Source of the DNA: Hwanghaeella sp964350445
GTDB taxonomy: Bacteria > Pseudomonadota > Alphaproteobacteria > UBA8366 > Aestuariispiraceae
DNA length: 64,000 nt
Direction of reading: 5' to 3'
NCBI GenBank assembly: GCA_964350445.1
Contig: CAYGKA010000013.1
Span: 25,473-89,472 of the forward strand
Shown here one piece after another: positions 8,789 through 17,242 of the stretch (position 1 is its first letter; the number at the start of each line of letters is the position of its first letter). The position numbers and the translations under genes are program-made. The notes under the pieces are model-generated. The model saw only the letters and a program-made list of their open reading frames with translations. It was not told the origin of the DNA and searched no databases.

Positions 8789-8968
8789 TGACGTGTCTGG
8801 TGCCCAAATCAGCGATGCGCAAAGCCGGGGCGGGAGAATCGGGAACGCGGTGAAACTCCGCGACGTGCCCAACGCTGTAAGGGGGAGGCGCGGCAAGGCC
8901 ACTGACCATCCGGTTGGGAAGGCGCCGTCAGCCGATGAACCTGAAGTCAGAAGACCGGCCGGACGTCA
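8789..8968 (+). ncRNA. Cobalamin riboswitch
   Basis: The region carries the conserved cobalamin aptamer blocks in order: GGTGCC (8799-8804), the stem-flanked GCGGTGAAACTCCGC, GCTGTAAGG, GCCACTG (the B12-box core), GGGAAGGCGCC, GATGAACCTGAAGTCAGAAGACCGGC. P1 can form between TGACGTGTCTGG (8789-8800) and CCGGACGTCA (8959-8968). It lies directly before bluB, whose product makes the lower ligand of B12, a known target class of this riboswitch. Confidence 0.93.
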
Positions 8969-9021
8969 TAGTCTCCTTCGCGCGGACGGCGATGCGGGAT
9001 GCAATGCATCGAAGGGGACTA
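8969..9021 (+). promoter_or_regulatory. Riboswitch expression platform covering the bluB RBS
   Basis: Bases 8969-8980 (TAGTCTCCTTCG) can pair with 9010-9021 (CGAAGGGGACTA), a 12-base stem with one G-U pair. The right arm contains the purine-rich ribosome-binding site just before the bluB ATG at 9026. No T-run follows, so control of translation start rather than termination is the likely mechanism. Confidence 0.75.
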
Positions 9022-9025
9022 GAAG

Positions 9026-9775
9026 ATGCAGCCGAAACCCGTATCCACAAACCAGCAAACCACATCCGAAGACCACCTGACGGCCGCCGGTCCATTCGGC
9101 GAGGCCGAACGCGATGCTGTCTATCGCGCGATCTTCACCCGGCGGGACGTGCGCGGCCAGTTCCTGCCGGATCCGATCGACGACGACGTTCTGCGGCGCA
9201 TCCTGTTGGCGGCCCATCACGCGCCGTCCGTCGGGTTCATGCAGCCCTGGAACTTCATCGTCCTTCGCGATCCTGCCGTGAAGGCACGCGCCAAGGAAGC
9301 CTTCGAGCGGGCCAATACGGAAGCGGCGCTGATGTTCGACGACAACCGCGCGGCGCTTTATTCCGCGTTGAAACTGGAGGGGATTACCGACGCGCCGGTC
9401 AACCTGTGCGTCACTTGCGACCGCAGCCGCGGCGGCAAGGTGGTATTGGGCCGGACGCATAACCGGGACACCGACCTCTACAGCACGGTTTGCGCAGTTC
9501 AGAACCTGATGCTCGCGGCCCGCGCGGAAGGGATCGGAGCCGGCTGGGTCAGCATCTTCAACGAAGACGAACTCCGCACCTTGTTCGGCCTGCCCGACGC
9601 GGTGACGCCCGTCGCCTATCTATGCCTGGGCCATGTGAAGGAACTGTATGCCGCGCCCGAATTGGAAGCGCGCGGATGGCGCAAACGCCTCGACCTGGAC
9701 GCCCTGATCTTCGATGAAAAATGGGGCGAACAGCGCGCTTCTTCCACCGATCAGGTTGCCCCGAAGCCTTCATGA
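9026..9775 (+). CDS. bluB: 5,6-dimethylbenzimidazole synthase BluB
   Basis: The 249-residue nitroreductase-fold flavoenzyme breaks down reduced FMN to 5,6-dimethylbenzimidazole, the lower ligand of cobalamin. Family features are the F-x-R-R-D-V-R start of the FMN-binding region, H-H-A-P-S-V-G-F-M-Q-P-W-N, and G-I-G-A-G-W-V-S. An upstream cobalamin riboswitch supports the assignment. Its last 25 bases overlap the convergent acetyltransferase gene. Confidence 0.93.
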   Translation: MQPKPVSTNQQTTSEDHLTAAGPFGEAERDAVYRAIFTRRDVRGQFLPDPIDDDVLRRILLAAHHAPSVGFMQPWNFIVLRDPAVKARAKEAFERANTEAALMFDDNRAALYSALKLEGITDAPVNLCVTCDRSRGGKVVLGRTHNRDTDLYSTVCAVQNLMLAARAEGIGAGWVSIFNEDELRTLFGLPDAVTPVAYLCLGHVKELYAAPELEARGWRKRLDLDALIFDEKWGEQRASSTDQVAPKPS

Positions 9776-10254
9776 AAGACAACCGTTCCATCAGGGGTCG
9801 CGCCATCCAGCGTTAGACGCATGAAGTATTCCGCCGGAACGCCTTCGAGCTTCATGGCCGGATCGTTTTCGAACCCGAAGCGCCGGTAGTAGTCCGGATC
9901 GCCAACCAGAACGCAGCCGTCCGCCCCCGCCTTTTTCAACCGGGACAGCCCGTCGCGGATCAGGGCGCTTCCGATGCCTTGCCGCTGCAGGTCCGGCCGT
10001 ACCGAAACCGGCCCAAGGCCGAACCATCCCAACGCTTCTCCGTCGATCGTCACAGGAGAGAAAGCGACATGACCGACAACCTCACCGTCCAAAGTGGCAA
10101 CAAGGGAAAGCGTGAGCGCACCGGCCTTCCGGAGTGCGTCGATGATCGCAGATTCCGTGCCCTGGCTGTGCTCGTTGAGTTTGAAGGCGGCGGTGGTGAC
10201 CCGGCGAATGACATCGGCATCACCGGGCCGTTCGGGCCGTATATCCATATTCAT
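9751..10254 (-). CDS. GNAT-family N-acetyltransferase
   Basis: This 167-residue protein is a GNAT acetyltransferase close to the YhbS type. The acetyl-CoA-binding motif A appears as V-R-P-D-L-Q-R-Q-G-I-G-S-A-L-I, followed by V-L-V-G-D-P-x-Y-Y-R-R-F-G-F. The ATG at 10254 has GGAAA 6 bases upstream. It overlaps the end of bluB tail to tail by 25 bases. The acceptor substrate is unknown. Confidence 0.88.
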   Translation of the reverse strand: MNMDIRPERPGDADVIRRVTTAAFKLNEHSQGTESAIIDALRKAGALTLSLVATLDGEVVGHVAFSPVTIDGEALGWFGLGPVSVRPDLQRQGIGSALIRDGLSRLKKAGADGCVLVGDPDYYRRFGFENDPAMKLEGVPAEYFMRLTLDGATPDGTVVFHEGFGAT

Positions 10255-10288
10255 GATCGATTTCCGTCATAGCGCGGTCCCGGTTTCC

Positions 10289-11425
10289 TTAATCCAAGGT
10301 TTGACGATATCTGAACAGTGCAATGGCGGTCACCACGGCCATGATCGCGCCAAGCGCCATCATGTCGGGCCACAGATCCACCAGTTCCGCGCCTTTCAGC
10401 ATAACCTTGCGGACAATCCGGATGAAATGCGTCGCGGGGATCGCCGTGCCCAGCGCCTGCGCCCAACCGGGCATGCCGGCAAAGGGGAACAGGAATCCGG
10501 ATAGCAATATTGATGGCATGATGAAAAAGAATGACATCTGCATCGCCTGCATCTGGTTCCGCGCCACCGTGGAAAAAAGGAAGCCGAGCGCGAGATTGAC
10601 GACGATGAACAAATTGAGGCCAACAACAAAGCCGCCGAAAGCCCCATCGAAGGGCACGCTGAACAGCAGCCGCGCCACGATGAAGAAGACGCAGGTCTGG
10701 ATGAACCCAACGAGGACATAGGGCAGGATCTTGCCCGCCATTACTTCCGCCGGGCGCACAGGCGTCGCGATCAGGGTTTCCAGCGTACCCCGTTCGCGCT
10801 CCCGCACGATGGCGATCGCGGTAACCATGATCATAGTCATCGATAGGATAATGGCGAGCAGGCCGGGCACGATGTTGTAGCTGGTCACACCGGCCGGATT
10901 ATAATTGCGATGAACGATTACGCCGAAAGCGTCCGGCCCGGCGGCCAGATGCGATACAGCACCGGGAAGGGCCTGCTGGATTGCTGAAGCGACGATACCG
11001 GACAAGGCGGCCACCGCCCCGCCGGTGGCGGTCGGGTCGGACGCATCCGCCTCTATCAGAATATTCGGGCTGTCGCCACGGATCACGTCTCGCTCGAAGT
11101 TCGGTGGAATTATCACCACGAAAGTCGCATCGCCTTGCCGGAAGGCTTTCTCCGCCGCCGCCAAACCCGCAACCGGATCCTGGATGTCGAAATACTCGGA
11201 ATTTGACAGCGCGGATATCACCGCGCGGGAGATTGGCCCGCTGTCGTTCATTTCGATCAGGGTTGGCATATGCCGGGGATCGGAATTTATGGCGTATCCG
11301 AACAGCAGAAGTTGGACGATCGGTAGGGCGATCATCATGGCGAAGGTCATCCGGTCCCGGCGCATCTGCAAGAACTCCTTCACCAGCACGGCCGAGAACC
11401 GGCGGAAGGACAGCCGGGGCTTCAC
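10289..11425 (-). CDS. ABC-2 type transport permease
   Basis: The 378-residue inner-membrane protein has one N-terminal membrane segment (about 28-48), a large outward-facing domain, and a cluster of five segments in the second half, the layout of YhhJ/YbhR-type ABC-2 permeases. It starts with a GTG at 11425 that overlaps the stop codon of the ATPase gene by 4 bases. It is the last gene of a TetR-HlyD-ATPase-permease operon and probably exports a toxic or hydrophobic compound. Confidence 0.9.
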   Translation of the reverse strand: MKPRLSFRRFSAVLVKEFLQMRRDRMTFAMMIALPIVQLLLFGYAINSDPRHMPTLIEMNDSGPISRAVISALSNSEYFDIQDPVAGLAAAEKAFRQGDATFVVIIPPNFERDVIRGDSPNILIEADASDPTATGGAVAALSGIVASAIQQALPGAVSHLAAGPDAFGVIVHRNYNPAGVTSYNIVPGLLAIILSMTMIMVTAIAIVRERERGTLETLIATPVRPAEVMAGKILPYVLVGFIQTCVFFIVARLLFSVPFDGAFGGFVVGLNLFIVVNLALGFLFSTVARNQMQAMQMSFFFIMPSILLSGFLFPFAGMPGWAQALGTAIPATHFIRIVRKVMLKGAELVDLWPDMMALGAIMAVVTAIALFRYRQTLD

Positions 11426-12411
11426 GAAGACACCTGCAACGTCGCTTGGCCGGCAAAACTATTCGAAAAATTATCCGCAGCGCCGATCATCAAATGGATG
11501 AATGCTTCTTCCAGCCCAGCTGATCTTTCCGTAATACGGATGCCGCTTTCGCCGTCCAGCGCGTTCACGGCTTTTGCCAATTGCGACTTGTCGGTGCCGG
11601 ACACATGCAGGACAGCCCCGAACCGCGCGACCTGCTCAACACCGAGGGCGCCCGCCAATTTCTCCTCCAAGGAGCGAAGGTCCGGGCCCGATACTTCGAA
11701 GGTGAAAAGCCCGACGATGGAAGGAATGTCGCGTGCCGGACCGTCGATCAGTTTACGCCCATAGGCGATATAGGCGATGTGGTCGCATTGCACGGCCTCG
11801 TCCATGTAATGGGTCGATACCAGGACCGTCACGCCGCGATCCGCCAGAGTTCGGATTTCACGCCAGAAATCCCGCCGCGCTTTCGGGTCGACCCCGGCCG
11901 TGGGTTCGTCGAGCAGCAGTAGTTCCGGGTCGTGGATCATGCAGGCAGCCAACGCCAAGCGCTGTTTCCACCCGCCCGACAGCGTCCCGGCCAATTGATT
12001 GGCCCGGTCCGCCAGGCCGAGATCCTCTAGCGCCCGGGAAACCCGTTGCCGGCGGTTCGGCATGCGGTACATCCGCGCCATGAAGTCCAGATTCTCTTGG
12101 ATCGACAGGTCTTCATAGAGGGAGAAGCGCTGCGTCATGTATCCAACCCGGGACTTAATTTCGCTCGCTTCCCGGACGATGTCGTAGCCGAGGCATTTGC
12201 CGGTACCGCCATCTGGTGTCAGCAGACCGCACATCATCCGGATCGTCGTTGTCTTGCCGCTGCCGTTCGGGCCAAGGAACCCATAGATCGCCCCGCGCGG
12301 CACGGCCATGTCGAAATTGTCGACGACAAGTTTGTCGCCGAACCGTTTGGTCAGGTTCCGCACGTCTATGACGGGTGTTTCGCCCGCCACGTCCGGCCCG
12401 GCATCGCTCAT
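11422..12411 (-). CDS. ABC transporter ATP-binding protein
   Basis: The 329-residue ATPase shows Walker A G-P-N-G-S-G-K-T-T-T, signature L-S-G-G-W-K-Q-R, and Walker B L-L-L-L-D-E-P-T-A-G-V-D. The roughly 85-residue C-terminal extension is typical of ABC-2 drug exporters of the YbhF half type. The frame is open upstream, but the ATG at 12411 forms an ATGA overlap with the HlyD stop and gives normal length. It works with the membrane-fusion protein and permease encoded on either side. Confidence 0.93.
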   Translation of the reverse strand: MSDAGPDVAGETPVIDVRNLTKRFGDKLVVDNFDMAVPRGAIYGFLGPNGSGKTTTIRMMCGLLTPDGGTGKCLGYDIVREASEIKSRVGYMTQRFSLYEDLSIQENLDFMARMYRMPNRRQRVSRALEDLGLADRANQLAGTLSGGWKQRLALAACMIHDPELLLLDEPTAGVDPKARRDFWREIRTLADRGVTVLVSTHYMDEAVQCDHIAYIAYGRKLIDGPARDIPSIVGLFTFEVSGPDLRSLEEKLAGALGVEQVARFGAVLHVSGTDKSQLAKAVNALDGESGIRITERSAGLEEAFIHLMIGAADNFSNSFAGQATLQVSS

Positions 12412-13367
12412 GGTGCGTCCGGTTCCACGGTCACGGGTTGACCCGGCAGCAGATGATCCTTCCTCTTCTCCAAAGGGATGGCCTTCGCCATAAAGACAAG
12501 CCTGTGCCTTTCCTCCCGACTGAAGATGACCGGCGGCGTGAATTCTGATTCCGAAGCGACACTGGCGATCTTGGCCTTGAAGCCCCCGCTGCAACCATCG
12601 CAATCGACGCGCACAATGACACCGACATTGAACTCGGTCCGGCGTTCTTCCGGTACGAAGAACCGAATCTCCAGCGACGTCGGCGGCAGGATGGAGAGAA
12701 CCGGATTCGCCGGGCCTGCCACCTCGCCGGGATCGAGGTATCGGCGTTCGACACGCCCCCCCGTCGGAGCATGAACACTATATTTGTCCAATGTGATCAG
12801 GGCGCGTTCCACAGCAGCCTGGGCGGCGGCAAGGTCAGCACGCGCCGCTTCAATTTCAGAAGACCGGGCCGGCAGGCGCGCAACAGCCAATTCCGCTTCC
12901 AACTGCGCCAAATGCGCCTTCGCGGCGTCGTAGGCGGACTTGTCGTTTTCGCGCTGCGTTTCGGACGCGACGCCAGAACCCGTCAATCGAGCCGTGCGTT
13001 CATAGTCCCGCTTCGCCTTTTCGCGGGCGATCCGCGCTTCGGCCAGGGTCGCTTCGATCACCCGCAGCTCTTCCGGGCGGCTGCCTGTCAAAAGATTGTC
13101 CAATTTGGCCGCCTTGGCCCGTTCCTCCGCCTGCTGCGCAGTCAGCGCGGAGAGCGCATCGGCCTGGTCCAAGTCGAACAGAAAATCCCCCGCCGTCACG
13201 ATCGTGCCTTCCTCGACGGATATGGAGACAAGGCGCTGTGTCACCGTCGGCGCAACATAGACCAGATCGGCCTCGATATAACCGTAGAGCATGGTATCGG
13301 CTGGTGGACTGAAGAAAGCGCCGACCATGGCGAAGAAACCGGCGATCGCGGAGAGGACGTCACTCAT
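12408..13367 (-). CDS. HlyD-family membrane-fusion protein
   Basis: The 319-residue adaptor has an N-terminal membrane anchor (about residues 4-20), a biotinyl-lipoyl-like first half, a long Ala/Glu-rich coiled-coil hairpin (about 80-180), and a beta-barrel part. It resembles YbhG/YhiI, the periplasmic partners of ABC-2 exporters. It overlaps the TetR gene and the ATPase gene by ATGA at either end, so its translation is coupled to both. Confidence 0.9.
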   Translation of the reverse strand: MSDVLSAIAGFFAMVGAFFSPPADTMLYGYIEADLVYVAPTVTQRLVSISVEEGTIVTAGDFLFDLDQADALSALTAQQAEERAKAAKLDNLLTGSRPEELRVIEATLAEARIAREKAKRDYERTARLTGSGVASETQRENDKSAYDAAKAHLAQLEAELAVARLPARSSEIEAARADLAAAQAAVERALITLDKYSVHAPTGGRVERRYLDPGEVAGPANPVLSILPPTSLEIRFFVPEERRTEFNVGVIVRVDCDGCSGGFKAKIASVASESEFTPPVIFSREERHRLVFMAKAIPLEKRKDHLLPGQPVTVEPDAP

Positions 13368-14020
13368 GGCGTCGCACCCTTGCCCGTATCGGCCCTCAGG
13401 CCGTTCATTATGATATCCAAGTGAGCTGCAATGAAGTCGTCGTCACTGACACCCTTCGGCAATTCAAGCCCGAAGACCCTGTCGAGGATGATGTTGGCTA
13501 TGATCGGCCCCATGACACATCTCATGGCGACCGGCCCGGGAAGCGCGCGTAGCTGGCCACGGGCCACACCTTCCTCGAACAGGCTGGAAAAGGCGGCAAC
13601 GGCCCGCTCGACAACTTCCTTTCGGTAGAACTCCGCCAGTTCCGGGAACGAGGTCGCTTCCGCTATGACCAGGAGCGGGATGGCGGCCCGCGTCGGATCT
13701 TTCAACCGCGTCGCGACGGCCCGCGCCAGTCTTTCAATCACTTTGGCCGGGTCGCCGGGCCGTTCGGCGGACGCCGTGACCGCTTCGTCGACCAGCGGGC
13801 CCACAGCGCGGCGGACCAGCGCCTCAAAAATCGCCTGTTTGGTGTTGAAATATTGATAAACAGCGCCTTTTGAAATCCCCGCAGCGGCGGCGATATCGTC
13901 GACTCGCGTCGCCGCGAAACCGCGTTCCATGAACAGGTGGACGGCGGCGTCCAGAACCTCATCGGGCCGGTCGGCCGCCCGCCTGCGGAATTTCGGGCCA
14001 GATTTCGTTTTTTTGCTCAT
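13364..14020 (-). CDS. TetR-family repressor of the ABC exporter operon
   Basis: The 218-residue regulator has an N-terminal helix-turn-helix (about residues 15-65) with the typical T-R-V-D-D-I-A-A-A-A-G-I-S-K-G-A-V-Y-Q-Y-F core and a ligand-binding C-terminal domain. It is the first gene of the exporter operon, and a near-perfect palindrome starts 10 bases upstream of its ATG, so autoregulation with control of the whole operon is likely. Confidence 0.92.
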   Translation of the reverse strand: MSKKTKSGPKFRRRAADRPDEVLDAAVHLFMERGFAATRVDDIAAAAGISKGAVYQYFNTKQAIFEALVRRAVGPLVDEAVTASAERPGDPAKVIERLARAVATRLKDPTRAAIPLLVIAEATSFPELAEFYRKEVVERAVAAFSSLFEEGVARGQLRALPGPVAMRCVMGPIIANIILDRVFGLELPKGVSDDDFIAAHLDIIMNGLRADTGKGATP

Positions 14021-14030
14021 TGCTTATTAA

Positions 14031-14048
14031 TAACTGACTGGTCAGTTA
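14031..14048. promoter_or_regulatory. TetR operator palindrome
   Basis: TAACTGACTGGTCAGTTA has two perfect 8-base half-sites around a central TG. It lies 10 bases before the TetR start and has the form of common TetR-family operators. Confidence 0.75.
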
Positions 14049-14095
14049 GTTACAATAGCAATAGAGTTGCCCGCCTAACCGGAAGTGACTTGAAA

Positions 14096-14473
14096 TCAGC
14101 CAGCGACGATATCGTAGTGGAAGACCTTGGTGATGATCCGCCAACCTTCGTCGGTACGGATCAGTGTCAGGAAATCCGTGAAGAACCGTTCCCCGATGGC
14201 GCAATTGACCCTGGCGAAGGCGGTTTTGGGCCCGGCGAATTCGATGGACTGGATCGCGTCGCGGCGCGCCTCGTTCCGGGCGGCGGGTGGTTCGCGTTTG
14301 TCGACGACCGGGAAGTATTCGTCCATGCCAAGGTTTACCAACTCGTCAGTGGTAGCGCAGACATAGCGCGCTTGCGGATGAAAGACCCGGCCGAGGCGCT
14401 CCGTATCACTGTGGTAAAGGCCGTCGAAATAAGTGTTCAGCGTTTCCGTCACGCCAGCAAAATCCGCGCTCAT
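14096..14473 (-). CDS. NTF2-like / lumazine-binding-type protein
   Basis: The 125-residue protein has the NTF2-like layout: an N-terminal helix (V-T-E-T-L-N-T-Y-F-D-G-L-Y-H-S-D), L-x-R-V-F-H-P, and strands ending in D-E-G-W-R-I-I-T-K-V-F. It fits the small putative lumazine-binding family of single-domain proteins. The ATG at 14473 follows GGGAGGAAAGC. It may be co-transcribed with the GST gene upstream (98-base gap). The ligand or reaction is unknown. Confidence 0.8.
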   Translation of the reverse strand: MSADFAGVTETLNTYFDGLYHSDTERLGRVFHPQARYVCATTDELVNLGMDEYFPVVDKREPPAARNEARRDAIQSIEFAGPKTAFARVNCAIGERFFTDFLTLIRTDEGWRIITKVFHYDIVAG

Positions 14474-14571
14474 GCTTTCCTCCCAATCCATTCCTGTTTC
14501 ATGCCCTTCCGTTTTCGGAAGAGCGAGCCGCCCCGGTAAAGAAGATACGCTGCCGGGGCGGCGCTCAAGAC

Positions 14572-15186
14572 CTAACCGATCAACGCTTCGGCCTGCATCG
14601 CCTTGACGACGGCCGGACGTTTCGAAACCCGCTCGACAAAGGCCGCGATATTCGGCCAGCGCTCCAGCCCAATGCCAGTCGGCACTGCCCAAGACGCCAC
14701 CACGAAGTTATACGCGTCCGCGACGGTGAAGTCCTTACCCATCACGAATTCCCGCCCGTCGGACAAAAGACGTTCCAGATGCCCGAAATTCTTGAACAAT
14801 TTGGTCAGGACCGCCTCCTTCACCTCGCCTTCCGGCGGGTTGTCTGCGAAGAAGGGGGCGAAGCTCTTGTGCAGTTCCGAGGCGGTGAAGTTCAACTGCT
14901 GTTGTAGCCGAACCCGCTCGACCGATCCCGGCGCCGGCGCCAGGTTGCTGGCCGGCGCCGTGTCGGCCAGATATTGCAGGATGGCGGGCGCCTCGGTGAA
15001 GACATCGCCGGTGTCGATGGACAATGCGGGCACATAGCCGTCGGGATTGACGGCGGCATAATCGGCGCCCGTCTCGGTCACACCCCGTTTGGTGTCGACC
15101 TTCTCGATCTCGAAATCCGCGCCGATTTCGTTGAGCGCGATATGAACGGCGAGCGAACAAGCTCCCGGAATGTAGTAAAGCTTCAT
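14572..15186 (-). CDS. Glutathione S-transferase
   Basis: The 204-residue protein has an N-terminal thioredoxin-like domain (Y-Y-I-P-G-A-C-S-L-A, with the early Tyr and Cys of beta-class enzymes; Y-V-P-A-L and T-E-A-P-A-I for glutathione) and a helical C-terminal domain. It resembles GstA of proteobacteria. The ATG at 15186 has GGAG 9 bases upstream; codons further 5' lack support. It faces an HxlR regulator 158 bases away, suggesting control by that regulator. Confidence 0.9.
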   Translation of the reverse strand: MKLYYIPGACSLAVHIALNEIGADFEIEKVDTKRGVTETGADYAAVNPDGYVPALSIDTGDVFTEAPAILQYLADTAPASNLAPAPGSVERVRLQQQLNFTASELHKSFAPFFADNPPEGEVKEAVLTKLFKNFGHLERLLSDGREFVMGKDFTVADAYNFVVASWAVPTGIGLERWPNIAAFVERVSKRPAVVKAMQAEALIG

Positions 15187-15288
15187 GCAATCAGTCTCCA
15201 GTGTTTGGGCGTCCTGCCCCGGTTGGTTGAACCCGGCGTTCCCGCCGTTGATGAATGAAGTGGGGTCAGAGATTTCCATTGTAAATGA

Positions 15289-15304
15289 GATATCCTTTTG
15301 ATAC
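15289..15304. promoter_or_regulatory. Candidate HxlR operator between gst and hxlR
   Basis: TATC-N5-GATA (15291-15303) is an imperfect inverted repeat in the divergent promoter region. Its place fits control of gst by the HxlR-type regulator, but no binding motif for this regulator is known to me. Confidence 0.3.
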
Positions 15305-15344
15305 TTACTTTTAAGGTTTCCATCTGGTAACTTGGGACAGGCTC

Positions 15345-15683
15345 ATGGCCCTGAAACTCCGCAAGAACAAAAGCCCCGATCCGCCGCTTTCCTGTCCGCT
15401 GACGGAATGCATGGCCGTGATCGGCGGCGCCTGGACGGTCAATGTCATCTGGTATCTGCGCGCGGGTCCGCGCCGGTTCAGCGAATTGCGGGTCGACATC
15501 CCGCCGATTTCACCAAAAGTCCTGACCACCCGCCTTCGGGAATTGGAGGAGCGCGGCATCGTGCGGCGTGAAGTCAAACCAACCTCCCCGCCATCGGTCG
15601 AATACTCTTTGACCGAAGCGGGCCATCAACTGATCCCCGCTATCGAGGCGATTGTGCGCGTCGGTGAGAAACTGAAAAATTGA
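15345..15683 (+). CDS. HxlR-family transcriptional regulator
   Basis: The 112-residue protein is a winged-helix regulator of the HxlR/YodB type: C-P-L-T near the N-terminus with a second Cys four residues on, G-G-A-W-T at the first helix, R-R-F-S-E-L, and L-T-x-R-L-R-E-L-E-E-R-G-I-V-R-R. Cysteines in this position sense electrophiles or quinones in some members, which would suit a GST neighbour. It lies opposite gst and 53 bases before a dehydrogenase gene. Confidence 0.9.
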   Translation: MALKLRKNKSPDPPLSCPLTECMAVIGGAWTVNVIWYLRAGPRRFSELRVDIPPISPKVLTTRLRELEERGIVRREVKPTSPPSVEYSLTEAGHQLIPAIEAIVRVGEKLKN

Positions 15684-15736
15684 TAAGCGGCCCCACAGGC
15701 CAGCGAAACAAGAAACAAGCAGGAAGGACACGTGAC

Positions 15737-16639
15737 ATGACGGACAGCATGACGGCGGCAGTAATCGGGCTTGGATCCATGGGGTGGGGGGCGGCGGTGT
15801 CCCTGTTGCGAGCCGGACTGCCGACGACCGGCGTCGATGTACGGGCCGAGGTCCTGAAGAAATTCGAGGCGGAAGGCGGCATGACCGCCAAGACACCGGC
15901 CGACGCCGCCGCGCGTGCCGATATCGTTTTCCTGTTTGTCGTCAACGCGGCCCAGGCGGAAGAGGTCCTGTTCGGCGCCAACAGCGCGGCGGCCGCCGCC
16001 CGGCCCGGTACGGTCTTCGCGCTATGCGTCACCATGCCGCCCAGCGCCACCATCGACCTGGCGTCCCGGCTTTCCAATGCCGGTATGCTGGTGATCGACG
16101 CGCCGGTATCCGGCGGGTCGGCCAAGGCCCTGACCGGGGACATGAGCATCATGGCGTCAGGCGCGGATGAAGCCTTCGACAAGGCAGCCCCGGCGCTGGC
16201 CGCGATCTCCGCCAAGATTTTCCGCTTGGGCGACAACATCGGCACCGGCAGTCAGGTGAAAATGATCAACCAGTTACTGGCGGGCGTTCATATCGCGGCG
16301 ACGGCAGAGGCGCTGACACTGGCCAAGGCTGTGGGGCTCGACCTGCAGACGGTTTACGACGTGATTTCGGAAAGCGCCGGCAATTCCTGGATGTTCGGCA
16401 ATCGCGGCCCGCACATCGTCCAGGGCGACTACACACCGCATTCCGCCGTCGATATTTTCGTGAAGGATTTGGGCGTCGTCTCGTCCGAGGCGGGCGCGGC
16501 CGCTTGCCCCACGCCCTTGACCGAAACGGCGCTGGCGCTGTTCAAGGAAGCCAGTGCCAAGGGCCTCGGCCGGGAAGACGACGCGGCCGTCGCAAAACTA
16601 TTGGCGGAGCGCGCGGGAATCACGTTACCGGGGATGTAA
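15737..16639 (+). CDS. 3-hydroxyisobutyrate/L-threonate dehydrogenase-like enzyme
   Basis: The 300-residue enzyme belongs to the beta-hydroxyacid dehydrogenases: NAD(P) motif G-L-G-S-M-G at residues 11-16, D-A-P-V-S-G-G-S substrate motif, and the catalytic lysine in G-S-Q-V-K-M-I-N-Q. The G-S-M-G-W-G start resembles LtnD (YgbJ), which oxidises L-threonate. That specificity is a guess. The ATG at 15737 follows GGAAGGA. The next gene starts 3 bases after its stop. Confidence 0.87.
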   Translation: MTDSMTAAVIGLGSMGWGAAVSLLRAGLPTTGVDVRAEVLKKFEAEGGMTAKTPADAAARADIVFLFVVNAAQAEEVLFGANSAAAAARPGTVFALCVTMPPSATIDLASRLSNAGMLVIDAPVSGGSAKALTGDMSIMASGADEAFDKAAPALAAISAKIFRLGDNIGTGSQVKMINQLLAGVHIAATAEALTLAKAVGLDLQTVYDVISESAGNSWMFGNRGPHIVQGDYTPHSAVDIFVKDLGVVSSEAGAAACPTPLTETALALFKEASAKGLGREDDAAVAKLLAERAGITLPGM

Positions 16640-16642
16640 CGC

Positions 16643-17233
16643 ATGCCAAAGGCCATAAGCCTGAAGCATCTACTGGAGCACCGACCGAAGCGGGAAGGCT
16701 TGTTCAAGTTCTTCCTGCTGCTGTTGGTGCTCATCGCCTATTTCGGTTATCTCAGTTGGGAATACGACCTGAAGACGGGCGGCATCGTCGCGGCGCTGAC
16801 CTGGAGCTTCTTCGTCCTCTGTACGCCGATCGCGGATGCCGGTTTCCTGCTCGACTTTCCCGTCCGGTTGATCACCGGCATGCGCATGTTCCTGACGGAA
16901 ATGATGGTCTGGGTGCTAGCCATCAGTATCAATCTGACCGCTGTTTTCCTCTCACCGGAATCCTATCAGAAAACCTTTCTGACATCACTGTTCTACAAGA
17001 TACTCATCCATCCCTGGCCCTATTGGAGCATCATTCTCCTTTGCGGGATCGGGACATTCCTGTCAGTCCGCTTTGGCGACGAAATGATGGACGTAGTCGC
17101 GCACAGGGACCGCCACTTCTTCCACCGGCACGGCTTCACCCACAAACTGATCATTATGGCCGGGCTGTTTCTGGTGATCCTATGGGCCTATTACCACCTG
17201 ATCGAGACGCTGGGCGTTGAATTGCCGTCCTGA
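16643..17233 (+). CDS. Integral membrane protein of unknown function
   Basis: The 196-residue protein has about five hydrophobic segments (near residues 22-38, 47-64, 88-106, 126-146 and 170-188) and a cytoplasmic-looking Arg/His-rich loop with H-R-D-R-H-F-F-H-R-H. I do not recognise the family. It starts 3 bases after the dehydrogenase gene, so the two are translated from one transcript. Coding is supported by codon use like the neighbours and by tight packing between genes. Confidence 0.8.
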   Translation: MPKAISLKHLLEHRPKREGLFKFFLLLLVLIAYFGYLSWEYDLKTGGIVAALTWSFFVLCTPIADAGFLLDFPVRLITGMRMFLTEMMVWVLAISINLTAVFLSPESYQKTFLTSLFYKILIHPWPYWSIILLCGIGTFLSVRFGDEMMDVVAHRDRHFFHRHGFTHKLIIMAGLFLVILWAYYHLIETLGVELPS

Positions 17234-17242
17234 TGGCGGCCA

